The position numbers and the translations under genes were made by a program. This document shows, in pieces, positions 53,723-63,503 of a stretch of DNA of 64,000 nucleotides. Origin of the DNA: Paucibacter sp. Y2R2-4 (lineage in GTDB: Bacteria; Pseudomonadota; Gammaproteobacteria; Burkholderiales; Burkholderiaceae_C); contig NZ_JAJIRO010000004.1 of assembly GCF_025717535.1 (NCBI RefSeq), forward strand, positions 620,001-684,000, written 5' to 3'. The notes under the pieces were generated by a model. That model did no database searches, was not told the DNA's origin, and saw nothing but the letters and a program-made list of their open reading frames with translations. The stretch's first letter is position 1; every line of letters begins with the position of its first letter.

Positions 53723-56446
53723 TCAGAATTTGTAATTGGCCCGCACGTAGTAGGTGCGGCCCTTGACGTCGGCATAGGTCGGGTCGAAGCCCACTTGGAA
53801 GTAGTCTTCTTGCACGGTCACCGGCGGCTTTTTGTCGGCCAGATTGCGAATGCCCAAGGTGATGGCCAGGTTCTTGATGCCCTTGTACTGGCCTTGAATA
53901 TCCCAGAGGTCATAAGCATCGACCTTTTTGACCTTGTCATAGTCCTCGTAGCCGCTCTGGCGGAAGTAGCGCAGCCCAGCCGCCCAGGCACTGGTGTCCC
54001 AGTCCAGCGTCACGACTTGCTTGAACTTGGCCACCGGGCCACCTTGGTCGTACTTGCCGAGGTTGTCTTCCAGCTCGCCACTCACCACATTGGTCTTGTT
54101 GCTCTTGGTCAGCAGCGTCGCCTCCCAGCCGGGCGTGAAGGTGCCAAAGTCGGAACGGATGCGATAGCGCGCACTGAAGTCAAAGCCCGCCGCACGCTGC
54201 TTGCTCAGGTTTTCCAAGGATGCATTGACGTAGTCGAGATAGCCTTGGGCGTTCTTGACCAAGCGGTTGGCGTAGACCGAGGAGCTGGTCGTCGGACCGG
54301 TCTGATTCTTGTACCAGTCCTTCATGATGTCATCACCCGACAAGCTGTCGATGCCATCGGTCAGCTTGATATCGAAGTAATCCACTTCCAAGGACAAGTC
54401 TTTGATGGGCTCAAAGACCAAACCGAGAGCCATGGTTTGCGACTTCTCAGGCTTCAAGTTCGGATTGCTGTGGTTGATGGCCGTCAACTGCGTGTCGCAA
54501 TAGTTCGGGTTGGGCTTGTTTGCGCAACCGACCAGGGTGTTGTAGTAAGGGTCATTGAAGTTGCCCGCCAAATTCGTGCCGGCAGCAGGCGCGTACATAT
54601 TATCCAAGGCCGGGGCGCGGAAGCCCTTGCCGACGGAGGCGCGCAAGAGCAGCGTCTTCATCGGCGTCCAACGAACACTCAGCTTGGGGCTGGTGGCCGA
54701 CATGTCCGGCGACTCAAACTTCCCGTCCCGTGATTCGCCCTTGGCGCCGTTGTAGCGGTCATGCCGTACCGCCAGATTCAACTCCACCGATTTCAGAACC
54801 GGCAAATTCAACTCGGCGTAAAAGCCTTGGGTCGCACGCTCGCCTTGCACTTTGCCGGCATTGCCAGAGCCACCAACGATGTCACCTGAACCGGCGATCT
54901 CAGAGTAGCCGTCCAGGTACTTCTCTTTGCGCAGATCCACACCGAAAGCCAGCGCCGCATTGCCGCCGGACAGCGCAAAAAGCTCGCGTGACAAAGACAA
55001 GTCAAAGCCGTTGGTGGTGGTTTCTGAGCGGCGGTTTTCACCCGTCAGCTCAGCTTCCTTCAACAAGGCCAAACCAGCGGCATCATTGGGCCCGAAGGGG
55101 TTCACATTGCCGGTCTTCAGCACGCGCACCAATTGCGTGTCCGAGAAGTTACCGGTCAAGAACTTTTCCACCGCCTTGGATTTGGCCTGCATCAGGCCAG
55201 CACGGTAATCAAAGCCGGCCAGCGTACCTTCGGCTCCGACCAGGAAGCGTGTCATGTCATTGGTCGTCTTGGTCAGGCGTTGACCGCCATCCACCATGCG
55301 CCAGGCAATCACCAGATCACCGCGGTAACCCGGGAAAGACTTGTCCACGGCTGCGGTCGGGTAGTACTTGCCACCGGCTGGGTAGAGATAGTCATCACGA
55401 CCGGTGGTGCTCGAAGGGGTCTGCGAAGAGCCGAAGGTGATCTCATTCTTTGAGTAGGCGAACTCGCCGAACAAAATATGGTCGTTGTTCAACTGCATCG
55501 TCGCGCGAGCCAGAGCGCCCAAGCGCTCCGAGGCCGGCGAAATATCGATCTTGGCCGTGTAGTCGTAGCGGCAGTTCGATGCGCCTTTGAAGCTATCGGG
55601 TGGTGCGCAGTCTGGGAAGCCCGACACACCGGGCACAAAGGAGCCAGCCTTGTCTTTGCCATCAACAGGCGAGATATAGCTACCCGCCAAGTAGGAGTTG
55701 GCTGGGAAGGTGTTGCCCGAGGACTTGACCACGCCAATGTCGGGCCGGTTACCAGTCTTCGCATATTCACGGTCAGCCGAACGGATTACGTCATATTTTT
55801 CGTAGCTGAAGGTGCCCAATAGATTGAATTTGTCTTTGGCCAAATCTCCGAAACCAAAGCCACCATTCATGCCCTTGACCGAGCCACCCTTGGCAGCGGG
55901 CGATTCATAAGACACCGTGAAGTCGCCGCCTTGGTAGTCCTTGCGAGTGATGAAATTGATCACACCACCGATGGCATCAGAGCCGTAGGTCGCCGAGGCG
56001 CCATCGCGCAGCACTTCAATGCGCTCGATCGCCGCCAAAGGAATGGCGTTCAGGTCAACACCTTGACCTGCAAAGGGATAAGGCGTCAAGCGACGGCCAT
56101 TCAGCAGCACCAAGGTCCGTTCACGGCCCAGGCCGCGCATCGAAGCACCCGTCTGGCCGGTTGCGTTGGAATCTCCGATGGACTCGCCCAAAGAGCGGCC
56201 GCCGCCATTGTTCGAACTCAGACGATTGACCAGTTCCTGCACATTGGAGGCACCCGATTTGTCAATCGAATCCCGGTTGATCACCGTCACCGGCACCGAG
56301 GTTTCGGCATCAATCCGCTTGATGGACGAGCCGGTGATAGAAACACGTTCCAGCGACTCCTGCGCCAAGGCGGCGCCGCTCACCAGAGTCAGTCCACTTG
56401 CGTAAACCAGCGCCAAGGCGCTGGACAGTCGAGTTCTTTTCAGCAT
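53723..56446 (-). CDS. TonB-dependent receptor
   Basis: 907 residues. Signal peptide (SSALALVYASGLTLVSGAALA), TonB box region ESLERVSITGSSIKR, plug domain with VPVTVINRDSIDKSGASNV, MRGLGRERTLVLLNGRR and YGSDAIGGVINFITRK, then a large barrel ending ADVKGRTYYVRANYKF with the terminal Phe. This branch (long, with the GRERTLVLLNGRR motif) is common for complex organic substrates such as peptides or glycans, so iron is not a safe assumption. GGAG lies 7 bases before the ATG at 56446. Confidence 0.95.
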   Translation of the reverse strand: MLKRTRLSSALALVYASGLTLVSGAALAQESLERVSITGSSIKRIDAETSVPVTVINRDSIDKSGASNVQELVNRLSSNNGGGRSLGESIGDSNATGQTGASMRGLGRERTLVLLNGRRLTPYPFAGQGVDLNAIPLAAIERIEVLRDGASATYGSDAIGGVINFITRKDYQGGDFTVSYESPAAKGGSVKGMNGGFGFGDLAKDKFNLLGTFSYEKYDVIRSADREYAKTGNRPDIGVVKSSGNTFPANSYLAGSYISPVDGKDKAGSFVPGVSGFPDCAPPDSFKGASNCRYDYTAKIDISPASERLGALARATMQLNNDHILFGEFAYSKNEITFGSSQTPSSTTGRDDYLYPAGGKYYPTAAVDKSFPGYRGDLVIAWRMVDGGQRLTKTTNDMTRFLVGAEGTLAGFDYRAGLMQAKSKAVEKFLTGNFSDTQLVRVLKTGNVNPFGPNDAAGLALLKEAELTGENRRSETTTNGFDLSLSRELFALSGGNAALAFGVDLRKEKYLDGYSEIAGSGDIVGGSGNAGKVQGERATQGFYAELNLPVLKSVELNLAVRHDRYNGAKGESRDGKFESPDMSATSPKLSVRWTPMKTLLLRASVGKGFRAPALDNMYAPAAGTNLAGNFNDPYYNTLVGCANKPNPNYCDTQLTAINHSNPNLKPEKSQTMALGLVFEPIKDLSLEVDYFDIKLTDGIDSLSGDDIMKDWYKNQTGPTTSSSVYANRLVKNAQGYLDYVNASLENLSKQRAAGFDFSARYRIRSDFGTFTPGWEATLLTKSNKTNVVSGELEDNLGKYDQGGPVAKFKQVVTLDWDTSAWAAGLRYFRQSGYEDYDKVKKVDAYDLWDIQGQYKGIKNLAITLGIRNLADKKPPVTVQEDYFQVGFDPTYADVKGRTYYVRANYKF

Positions 56447-56624
56447 CAATCACTCCAATCGATTGGGGTTAACGATATTGCTTGAGCGCGGGCGTTCACG
56501 GTCCGTTCGACCCTGGGCCACGGTCTTCCGAACCGTAAAAGTGCGGTAAGAGCATTCTTTCGCCGAGTTAGGCGATATGCGCACAGGGACAAACCCTTCG
56601 AGTTGCCTTTTCACATCGCTTGTC

Positions 56625-56646
56625 GTGCGGGAATGACTTCCCGCAC
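56625..56646. promoter_or_regulatory. Perfect dyad upstream of the TonB-dependent receptor
   Basis: GTGCGGGAA-TGAC-TTCCCGCAC, a perfect 9-bp inverted repeat with a four-base spacer, about 180 bp before the receptor start. No T run follows, so an operator is more likely than a terminator. No regulator gene is adjacent. Confidence 0.4.
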
Positions 56647-56678
56647 CTTCAACTGACGTTTTTCGCTGTTATGCGCAC

Positions 56679-56697
56679 AAAAGGCCAAGAATTGGCC
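56679..56697 (-). terminator. Short terminator after the hybrid kinase gene
   Basis: On the minus strand GGCCAA, loop TTC, TTGGCC, then TTTTG, 9 bp after the kinase stop codon. Confidence 0.65.
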
Positions 56698-56705
56698 AAG
56701 GCGGC

Positions 56706-59700
56706 TCAAGCACCCCGCAAGCTATAGCGCCGGTGCCACTCCGCCACTTCGCTGACCAGCGGGCCCAACTCGCGGTTCAGCGCGTCGAGCGCGTCCGCCA
56801 CACCGGCGGGGTCGCCTTGGGGGCCCGCCGCCACTTCCAGCGCCGAGGCTTTTTGCGCCAGGCGCTCCAGGCCCAGATTGCCGGCCAGGCCGCGCAGGCG
56901 GTGGGCAGCGCTGCACAAAGCCGGCAAGCCGGTCACCTGCGCCTCCTCAAACTGGGTCAGGTGCTGCGCGTACTGCTTGGCAAAGGTACCCAGCAACTTG
57001 GCCAGCAGCTCTTGTCGGCCTGCGCAGCGGGTCAGTGCAGCCTCAAAGTCAGTGCCATCGATTTGCGGCCAAAGCGAAAGCGCCGAGGGCGAGGTGGAGG
57101 AGGCAGCGGGCTCATTCACAGATTCCGCCTGAGTCCCAGTGCTCGGGGCTGCATACACGCTCGCCGGACGCCGAGGCAGGCCCTCGGCTTGCGACATCAA
57201 GACCTGAATCAGCTCGGCCTGATCGATGGGCTTGGTCACATGCGCCACCATGCCTGCGGCCAAGCAACGGCGGCGCTGTTCGGGCAAGGCATGAGCGGTC
57301 AGCGCAATCACCTTGAGCTTGGGCGCTAACTGATGAATTCTGCGGGTGGCTTCATAGCCATCCATGTCCGGCATCTGAATGTCCATCAAGACCAGATCAA
57401 AGCCCTCAGGGCCGGCTTCGCGCAGCCGCGCCACCGCCTGAGCGCCGCTGTCCGAAGCCATCACTTCAGCGCCCGCGTGGGAGAGCATGTCTTGCAAAAT
57501 CTCGCGGTTGATGTCGACGTCATCGGTGATCAAGATGCGCAGCCCACGCAAGGGGTTAGGGCCAATGTCGACCGTCAGCATCATGGGCTCGGTGGTGGCG
57601 GGGTCGCGCGTCTCCACCGTGGCCAAGACCAGAGGCAATTCCAGCTTGAAACACGAGCCGGACCCCAATTCGCTGGTGGCGGTGATGCTGCCGCCCATCA
57701 ATTCGGCGAGTTGGCTGCTGATGCTCAGCCCCAAGCCGGTACCGCCGAACTTGCGCGTCGTCGACGAATCCGCCTGCTCAAAGGCGGTGAAAACACGCTT
57801 GAGCTGCTCGGGGGCAATGCCCACGCCGGTATCCGTCACGCTGAACAACAAGCGCCCCTGCACTTGCTCCACGCTCAGCACCACGCGCCCTTTGTCGGTG
57901 AACTTGATCGCGTTGGACAATAAGTTCACCAGAATCTGCGTGGCCCGCAAGGCGTCCAGCATGACCCAGTCGTGGCTGGCCTTGTATTCAATGCGCAGGC
58001 GCAGGTTCTTGGCATCGGCCCGCTCTGACACCAAATCCGTCACCTCTTTGACCAGATGGCTGAGATTGCAGGGCAGGCTCTCGATGTCCAGCTTACCGCT
58101 CTCGACCTTGGAGTAGTCGAGGATGTCATTGATGACGCCCAACAAGTGGCGGCCAGAGCGAACAATGCGCTCAAAGCCACTACGCGCCGCCGCAGGGTCG
58201 CCGCTACGGCTGATGCCTAACTGTGCCAATCCCAGCACCGCATTCAGCGGCGTGCGAATCTCATGGCTCATATTGGCCAAGAACTCACTCTTGGCCACAG
58301 CCAAGCGCTCAGCTTCATCCTTGGCCTGGCTCAGCTCGCGCTGCAGGCGCTTCAGAGACGTCACCTCGGTCCCCAGATTCAGGACCGCGACCGGACGCTT
58401 TTGGGTATCGAGCAAAGGGACGGTGGTGATCAGATAGTCGTGCTCACCGCCGAGCGCATCGGTCAGCTGGCGTTCAACGGTCAGGCTGCTGGTGCCCGCC
58501 ATCAGCTTGGCGTCGATATCGGCAATCTCGGCCGCCATCTCAGCGGCGAACAGCTCCCGCGCGCTGGTGCCCAAGACCTTGTCCCGCGGCAATTGGGTGG
58601 CCGTCTCAAAGTTGCGGTTCACCAAGGTGTAGCGGCCCTGCAGATCGCGAATGCTCAAGGTGATGGGCAATGCTTCCAAGATGTCTTGCATCAGCTGCTT
58701 CTCGGTCACCAGCTCGGCGGTGCGGGCTGCGACCTCGTCCTCAAGCCGAGCGCGTCCGATGCGCAGCTCGGTCTCGGCGCGCACCCGCGCAGTGATGTCA
58801 TGCGCGAACAGGACGACGCAAACCTCCTCGCCCAGCTGCAGGCGATCTAACTTCATATCCCACCAGATGGGACTGCCATCCACGCGACGCGACTGCCACT
58901 CAAAATACTGTGCACTGCCGCGCTCGACAGTGAGCCGCAGGCGCTGCAGCATTTGCTCGCTGGAAAAAGGCTCGCCCGGGTACATCAGCGTGGCATCCAA
59001 CTCGGTCAGACGGGTGCAGCCATAAGCCACCAGGGTCTGGGCATTGGCAAAGCGCAGGGCGCCGGTGTCGCCCTCCAGAATCTGAATGCAGGTCAGCGAG
59101 TTGTCGAGCAAGATGCGCAGGCGCTCTTCGCTCTCGCGCAAACCCAGGGCGGCCGCCTGCTGGGCTTTGACGGTCTCGGCCAGCAGGCGACGCGAGCGCT
59201 CCAATGAGCCGGTCACATCCCAGAACAAGGAGCCATAGCGCAGCGCCATCCAGCCCAGAATCAGCGCGGTAGCGATATAGACGACCGCATAACTGGCCAG
59301 CGGTGGGCTGTTATTGCCGGTCAGGCCGGCAATCAAGCCAAAGGCCTCCAGGGCCCACATCAGCAAATAGCCCAGCACAGCCGCCAGCGTCGCCCATTTG
59401 GCGGCCTGCGGGCCGACCATCAAGCCCATGGCCGACATCAGCAGCAAGACACCTGCCATGCCCGAGGAATGCAGGCCCAGACCATAGAGCCCCGCGGCCA
59501 CGAACAAGATCAACATCGCCGAAATGCTGAAAAAGGCCGTGGCGGCACGAACGCCCACCATGCGTGCAAGCGCCAGAGCGATCAGGGCACTCATGAAGAC
59601 GCAAGCGCTGGTCCCCATGCGGGACACCCGCTCGGGCCAGTTTTGATCGGACTGCATGGCCAGCGTCAGCATCTGCGCCAGGGCACCGAGAATGACCAGG

Positions 59701-59834
59701 CCCAAGAACACCATGGCGCTGCGCGCCACCAGCTGATCGAGCCGGAGTTTCAGCTCTCCAAGGCTTTGCTCACGCGGCGTCTGCGGCGGCGGCGGCATGG
59801 GCGCCTCCAAACGCTCTTCGCTGGCAGCAAACAT
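56706..59834 (-). CDS. Hybrid sensor histidine kinase (MASE-like TM, PAS, HK, REC, HPT)
   Basis: 1042 residues. About six membrane helices between residues 38 and 215; two PAS-type domains (about 235-365 and 385-495; LLDNSLTCIQILEGDTG, ALPITLSIRDLQGRYTLVN); HisKA with His524 in NMSHEIRTPLNAVLG; ATPase domain with NLLSNAIKFTDKG and GTGLGLSI; receiver with Asp818 in DLVLMDIQMPDMDG; C-terminal HPT with His978 in AHRLRGLAGNLG. All phosphorelay residues are present. The response regulator gene ends 15 bp upstream, so the two form one operon, and the HPT could hand phosphate to it. Confidence 0.95.
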   Translation of the reverse strand: MFAASEERLEAPMPPPPQTPREQSLGELKLRLDQLVARSAMVFLGLVILGALAQMLTLAMQSDQNWPERVSRMGTSACVFMSALIALALARMVGVRAATAFFSISAMLILFVAAGLYGLGLHSSGMAGVLLLMSAMGLMVGPQAAKWATLAAVLGYLLMWALEAFGLIAGLTGNNSPPLASYAVVYIATALILGWMALRYGSLFWDVTGSLERSRRLLAETVKAQQAAALGLRESEERLRILLDNSLTCIQILEGDTGALRFANAQTLVAYGCTRLTELDATLMYPGEPFSSEQMLQRLRLTVERGSAQYFEWQSRRVDGSPIWWDMKLDRLQLGEEVCVVLFAHDITARVRAETELRIGRARLEDEVAARTAELVTEKQLMQDILEALPITLSIRDLQGRYTLVNRNFETATQLPRDKVLGTSARELFAAEMAAEIADIDAKLMAGTSSLTVERQLTDALGGEHDYLITTVPLLDTQKRPVAVLNLGTEVTSLKRLQRELSQAKDEAERLAVAKSEFLANMSHEIRTPLNAVLGLAQLGISRSGDPAAARSGFERIVRSGRHLLGVINDILDYSKVESGKLDIESLPCNLSHLVKEVTDLVSERADAKNLRLRIEYKASHDWVMLDALRATQILVNLLSNAIKFTDKGRVVLSVEQVQGRLLFSVTDTGVGIAPEQLKRVFTAFEQADSSTTRKFGGTGLGLSISSQLAELMGGSITATSELGSGSCFKLELPLVLATVETRDPATTEPMMLTVDIGPNPLRGLRILITDDVDINREILQDMLSHAGAEVMASDSGAQAVARLREAGPEGFDLVLMDIQMPDMDGYEATRRIHQLAPKLKVIALTAHALPEQRRRCLAAGMVAHVTKPIDQAELIQVLMSQAEGLPRRPASVYAAPSTGTQAESVNEPAASSTSPSALSLWPQIDGTDFEAALTRCAGRQELLAKLLGTFAKQYAQHLTQFEEAQVTGLPALCSAAHRLRGLAGNLGLERLAQKASALEVAAGPQGDPAGVADALDALNRELGPLVSEVAEWHRRYSLRGA

Positions 59835-59849
59835 GGCCGAGGCCTTGGA

Positions 59850-61004
59850 TCAGACTTGCTGATTGAGCTTGTTGATGATCTTGCCAAGAAACTTCTCGAC
59901 CTCTTGACTCTTGTCGAGAGAGGCCATCACCTGGGCGGCATGCTTCTTGATGATGCTGCTGAGAAAGTTCTCTTGATCGTCGGTCAAGCCAAGCTTCATG
60001 AAGCTGGCCTCCACCTCTTCGGAGAGCTCCTCAAAAACGCCTTGCACCTCCATGCGCTGGGTGTGGCTGCGCGCCGAGATATCGGTCAAGGCATTGCGAG
60101 TCATGCTGACCAGATGGCGCACATCGGCCAGGTCGCGGGTCGCCAATTCGGTGTCGAGTGCGGCCACCCGAACGATGGCGCCCTCGACCAGCATCGCCAC
60201 ATTGTCGATGGCGCGCCCCATGCGCTCGGACTCGCTGCGCTCCATTTCGCTGCTGCGGTCCATGCGCAAATTGCGCACAAACAAGACCACTGAGCCATAG
60301 GCAAAGCCGGTATGTGGGCCCAGGGGCCGAATCCGCTGACCGCCTTTTTGCGCGATCAGGTGGTCAAGAATTGAGTTCTCCAGCGCGCTGCAAGGGCCAC
60401 GGCCATTGCGAGCAATCAGCTCGCTGCGGCCCTGAATGCGCACGCAACCTTCCAAGGCGTAGCGCTGCAAGGCGTCAAGAATCGCCTGTGCCACTTCGGC
60501 ATAACTGCTGCAGGCGCCTAGCTGACGCTGAAATTCCAGCACCACACCGGCCTCGCCCATCATGTCGGCGGTGGAGAGCACCGCGTTCATGGTCTCTTCC
60601 AGTTGGCCGCTCAACTCCAGCTGCTTGGCGCGGTTGGCGAGCACCAAGCCAATCTTGGCGATCAGCTCACCGGCATCAAAAGGCTTGGGCAGGTAGTCCG
60701 ACCCGCCGGCGGCATAACCCTGTAAACGCTCGTCAATGCTGATGCGCGCCGAATGAAAGATCACCGGAATGTCGGCGCTGATGGGCGCGGCCTTCAATTG
60801 CTTGCAAGTCTCATACCCATCCAGCACGGGCATGTCCACATCCAACACGATCAGATCAAAGGCCTGGTCTTTTGCACACAGGGCCAGAGCCTCGGTGCCA
60901 CTGGTAATGCTCGTTACGTCGAAGCTGCCCTCTAACGTGGCCTCCAACATCTGCAGGGTCAACTCGTCATCGTCGACGAGCAAAACACGAGAACGCTGTG
61001 TCAT
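59850..61004 (-). CDS. Response regulator with unassigned C-terminal output region
   Basis: 384 residues. The N-terminal receiver (1-125) has DDD at 11-13, phosphoacceptor Asp55 in DLIVLDVDMP, and YLPKPFDAGEL. The remaining 260 residues contain a segment with LGACSSYAEVAQAILDALQRY (GAF-like) and long helical stretches ending in KKHAAQVMASLDKSQEVEKF. No GGDEF, EAL, HD-GYP or HTH motif is visible. It may work through protein contact. GGGGAG precedes the ATG at 61004. It shares an operon with the downstream hybrid kinase. Confidence 0.88.
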   Translation of the reverse strand: MTQRSRVLLVDDDELTLQMLEATLEGSFDVTSITSGTEALALCAKDQAFDLIVLDVDMPVLDGYETCKQLKAAPISADIPVIFHSARISIDERLQGYAAGGSDYLPKPFDAGELIAKIGLVLANRAKQLELSGQLEETMNAVLSTADMMGEAGVVLEFQRQLGACSSYAEVAQAILDALQRYALEGCVRIQGRSELIARNGRGPCSALENSILDHLIAQKGGQRIRPLGPHTGFAYGSVVLFVRNLRMDRSSEMERSESERMGRAIDNVAMLVEGAIVRVAALDTELATRDLADVRHLVSMTRNALTDISARSHTQRMEVQGVFEELSEEVEASFMKLGLTDDQENFLSSIIKKHAAQVMASLDKSQEVEKFLGKIINKLNQQV

Positions 61005-61126
61005 TGATGGCTCCCCTAGCAAACTCGATATGGGTCGAGAAAACAGAGGCCCATTGAACCAGCATTTTCCAGCCGCGCCAAGGCGTCTATGACACTTCCA
61101 TGGCGCTTCAGTGGCGCTTTAACAAA

Positions 61127-61708
61127 TCAAAGGCCAAAGCGCTCGCCCAGGCCGCCCAAAGTGGCCAGCCCCAAGAGGGCAAAAATCAGCGCGGCCACGC
61201 CATGGACCAGGCGCAAGGGAATCTTGTGAGCGATGCGATCGCCCAGCAAGACCGCCGGCACATTGGCGATCATCATACCCAGGGTGGTGCCCGCCACGAC
61301 CGCAAAAAAGTCGTTGAACCGGGCGGCCAAGGCCACGGTAGCGATCTGCGTCTTGTCACCCATTTCAGCCAGGAAGAAGGCCAGCACCGTGGTGCCCAGC
61401 ACGCCCAGCTTGAGGCGGCTATTGCCCTCGAGATCGTCGTCGATCTTGTCGGGGATCAAGGTCCAAACCGCCATGCCCAGAAAGCCCAGGCCCAAGCCCC
61501 AGCGCAAGACCTGCGGACTGAGCAGGCCGGTGATCCAAGAGCCCAAGGCCCCGGCAAAAGCATGGTTGGCCAGGGTCGCAATCAAAATGCCCAGGCAAAT
61601 CGGGATGGGTTTGCGAAAACGCGCGGCCAATAAAAAGGCCAGCAACTGGGTTTTATCGCCAATTTCAGCGAGCGCCACAAGGCCGGTAGAGACGAGAAAA
61701 GCTTCCAT
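61127..61708 (-). CDS. TMEM165/GDT1 family cation exporter, probably for manganese
   Basis: 193 residues with six membrane helices in two halves, each with the family motif E-x-G-D-K-T: EIGDKTQ (Glu15) and EMGDKTQ (Glu115). Bacterial members such as Vibrio MneA export Mn2+. The ATG at 61708 lies right behind a yybP-ykoY riboswitch, which senses Mn2+ and turns the gene on at high manganese. Frames upstream in the riboswitch were ignored. Confidence 0.93.
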   Translation of the reverse strand: MEAFLVSTGLVALAEIGDKTQLLAFLLAARFRKPIPICLGILIATLANHAFAGALGSWITGLLSPQVLRWGLGLGFLGMAVWTLIPDKIDDDLEGNSRLKLGVLGTTVLAFFLAEMGDKTQIATVALAARFNDFFAVVAGTTLGMMIANVPAVLLGDRIAHKIPLRLVHGVAALIFALLGLATLGGLGERFGL

Positions 61709-61711
61709 ATC

Positions 61712-61900
61712 AGTCTTTCGCGGCCGGCTTGAGAACCCGATGACCACGCACACGCCGGCCGCAAAGCAGGAGTGCGTGGTCAAAGGTCTTGCCAGGCAGA
61801 ACCGTTCCAAATCGGACTGTTCCTGCTGCCGGCGCCATGATCCTGTGGGATCAATTGTGTTGACGCGGGCCCGCAAAGCTGTGCGGCGGCTACTCCCCAA
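61712..61900 (-). promoter_or_regulatory. yybP-ykoY manganese riboswitch
   Basis: The transcript upstream of the GDT1-type gene contains the family landmarks in order: GGGGAGTAGCC (from 61898), CGTCAACACA, CTGGCAAGACCTTTGACC, a stem GACCACGCA/TGCGTGGTC and GGCCGCGAAAGACTGA just before the ATG. The layout and the gene behind it both fit an Mn2+-sensing yybP-ykoY element controlling exporter expression. Limits are approximate by a few bases. Confidence 0.88.
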
Positions 61901-61910
61901 TGACCGTTCC

Positions 61911-61916
61911 ATTCTA
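61911..61916 (-). promoter_or_regulatory. Candidate -10 element of the riboswitch transcript
   Basis: TAGAAT on the minus strand, about 12 bp before the conserved GGGGAG start of the riboswitch. A clear -35 partner was not seen. Confidence 0.45.
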
Positions 61917-61955
61917 GCAAGGCCTGACCCCAGCGCCTTTGACCCCAGCCTCAGC

Positions 61956-63503
61956 TCAGGGCTTGCGGCCCGTTTTGCGCAGGCTGGCCGCATCCAGATC
62001 CAGCTGCTCGGCCGGGATCACCCACGCCTGTGGCAGCAGCTCACGCAGACCCGCTCCGGCAAGCGCCAGATCGGTGACGACAATGCTGCGCAGCGAATCA
62101 GCACCCCAAAAGCGAGAGGCAAAAGCCTTCACCGCGCTGGCATCCAGCGCCTGCAGTTGTTGGGGCAGCAAGGCCAGCTCGGCCAGATCCTCGCCACGCT
62201 CGATTTGTTCGGCCACGGCCGCGGCCAGGCCTTGCGTGCTCTCCAGCTGCCGGCCGAGTTCGCCAATCAAGACCGCTTGTCGCGCCGCCAGCTCGGAGGG
62301 CGTGACCTCGGCCTCACTCAGCTTGCGCAACTCCGCGCGCAAGAGGTCCAGCACCTCGCCGGCCTTGGCAGGCTGCGTCTGCGCGCCCAAGGTCAACATG
62401 CCGCCTTCCGGCAGCGATTCGACATTGCTGAAGGCGCCATAGCTGAGCCCGCGCTTGATGCGCACCTCTTGATTGATGCGCGAGGAATAGCCCAGGCCCA
62501 GAACCGCGTTGGCCAAGGCCCCGCTGCGCGCCAGGGTCAGGTCTTGCCCAGGTGAACCGAGCGAAGGCTGAGAAGCCCGCGAAGCCAATCCGACAAAGGG
62601 TGCCACCACCAGCACCGTACTTTGGCCGCTGCCCGGCAGGTCCAGCACCAAGTTGCGGGGCAGGGCCGATGCGGACTTCTCGGGCGGGGGGTCAGGTCTT
62701 GCCTGCGCTTCCGATATCGCCGGCAGCGCGGTCGGCCTCGGCTGCCATTGCCCAAAATGGCGCAGCGCCAGCGCACGGCCTTGAGCCAGATCCAGATCGC
62801 CGGCCAGAACCAAGCTCAGGTGTTCGGGCCGCAGGTATTGACGGCAAAAAGCCTGGACATCGGCTCTTTTGATGCGAGAAAGCGTCTTTGCACTACTCTG
62901 CCGCCCAGGCTCAGCATCGCCCCAGAAGAGGCGACGCGCCAATTTCTCAGCCAAGGCGGCCGGGTCGCTTTGTTCGAACTGAAGCGTCTCCAGCATTTGG
63001 GCGCGACTGCGCGCCAACTCAGCTTCGGGCAGGGTGGGGGCGCGGCTGACGGCCGCGAGCAAGCCCAATGCCTGATCCAGCTGTGGCGTCATCACCGTCA
63101 AAGACAGTCGGCTGCCCAGCGCCCCCGTGCTGATCTCGAAACCGCCGCCCAGGCTTTCCGCCGCTGCGGCCAGCGCGGCAGCATCCAGGCGCCGCGAGCC
63201 CAGCTGGGCGCCTTTGCTGAGCAAACCCAGGCTCAGCTCGGCCAAGCCGCTTTTGTCCGGGGGGTCCATCAAGCTGCCTGCTTGCACATTCAAAAGCGCC
63301 GTCACCAGCGGCAAACCACGCCGCTCCACCACCACCAGACGCATGCCATTGGGCAGCCGGGCTTGATGAAAGGTCGGCATCGTCAAAGCCAGGGCGGGCG
63401 CCGGCATGGGTGGCCGCTCGAAGCCTTGCTGAGCGAAAGCCGCGCCCAGACCTAGCCCGCATAGGACCCACACCGAAAGACACTTGCGCAGGTCGCGCCT
63501 CAT
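61956..63503 (-). CDS. M16 family protein lacking the zinc motif (non-catalytic partner)
   Basis: 515 residues with signal peptide (VWVLCGLGLGAAFA). The M16 fold is clear: LPNGMRLVVVERRGLPLVTA, the place of the HxxEH motif reads SGLAELSLGLLSKGA, and the second half has the SSRINQEVRIKRGLSYGAFS motif. Both zinc histidines and the catalytic glutamate are replaced, so it is probably the inactive partner of the M16 protein encoded just upstream (4-bp ATGA overlap). Such pairs form heterodimers in the periplasm. Confidence 0.9.
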   Translation of the reverse strand: MRRDLRKCLSVWVLCGLGLGAAFAQQGFERPPMPAPALALTMPTFHQARLPNGMRLVVVERRGLPLVTALLNVQAGSLMDPPDKSGLAELSLGLLSKGAQLGSRRLDAAALAAAAESLGGGFEISTGALGSRLSLTVMTPQLDQALGLLAAVSRAPTLPEAELARSRAQMLETLQFEQSDPAALAEKLARRLFWGDAEPGRQSSAKTLSRIKRADVQAFCRQYLRPEHLSLVLAGDLDLAQGRALALRHFGQWQPRPTALPAISEAQARPDPPPEKSASALPRNLVLDLPGSGQSTVLVVAPFVGLASRASQPSLGSPGQDLTLARSGALANAVLGLGYSSRINQEVRIKRGLSYGAFSNVESLPEGGMLTLGAQTQPAKAGEVLDLLRAELRKLSEAEVTPSELAARQAVLIGELGRQLESTQGLAAAVAEQIERGEDLAELALLPQQLQALDASAVKAFASRFWGADSLRSIVVTDLALAGAGLRELLPQAWVIPAEQLDLDAASLRKTGRKP

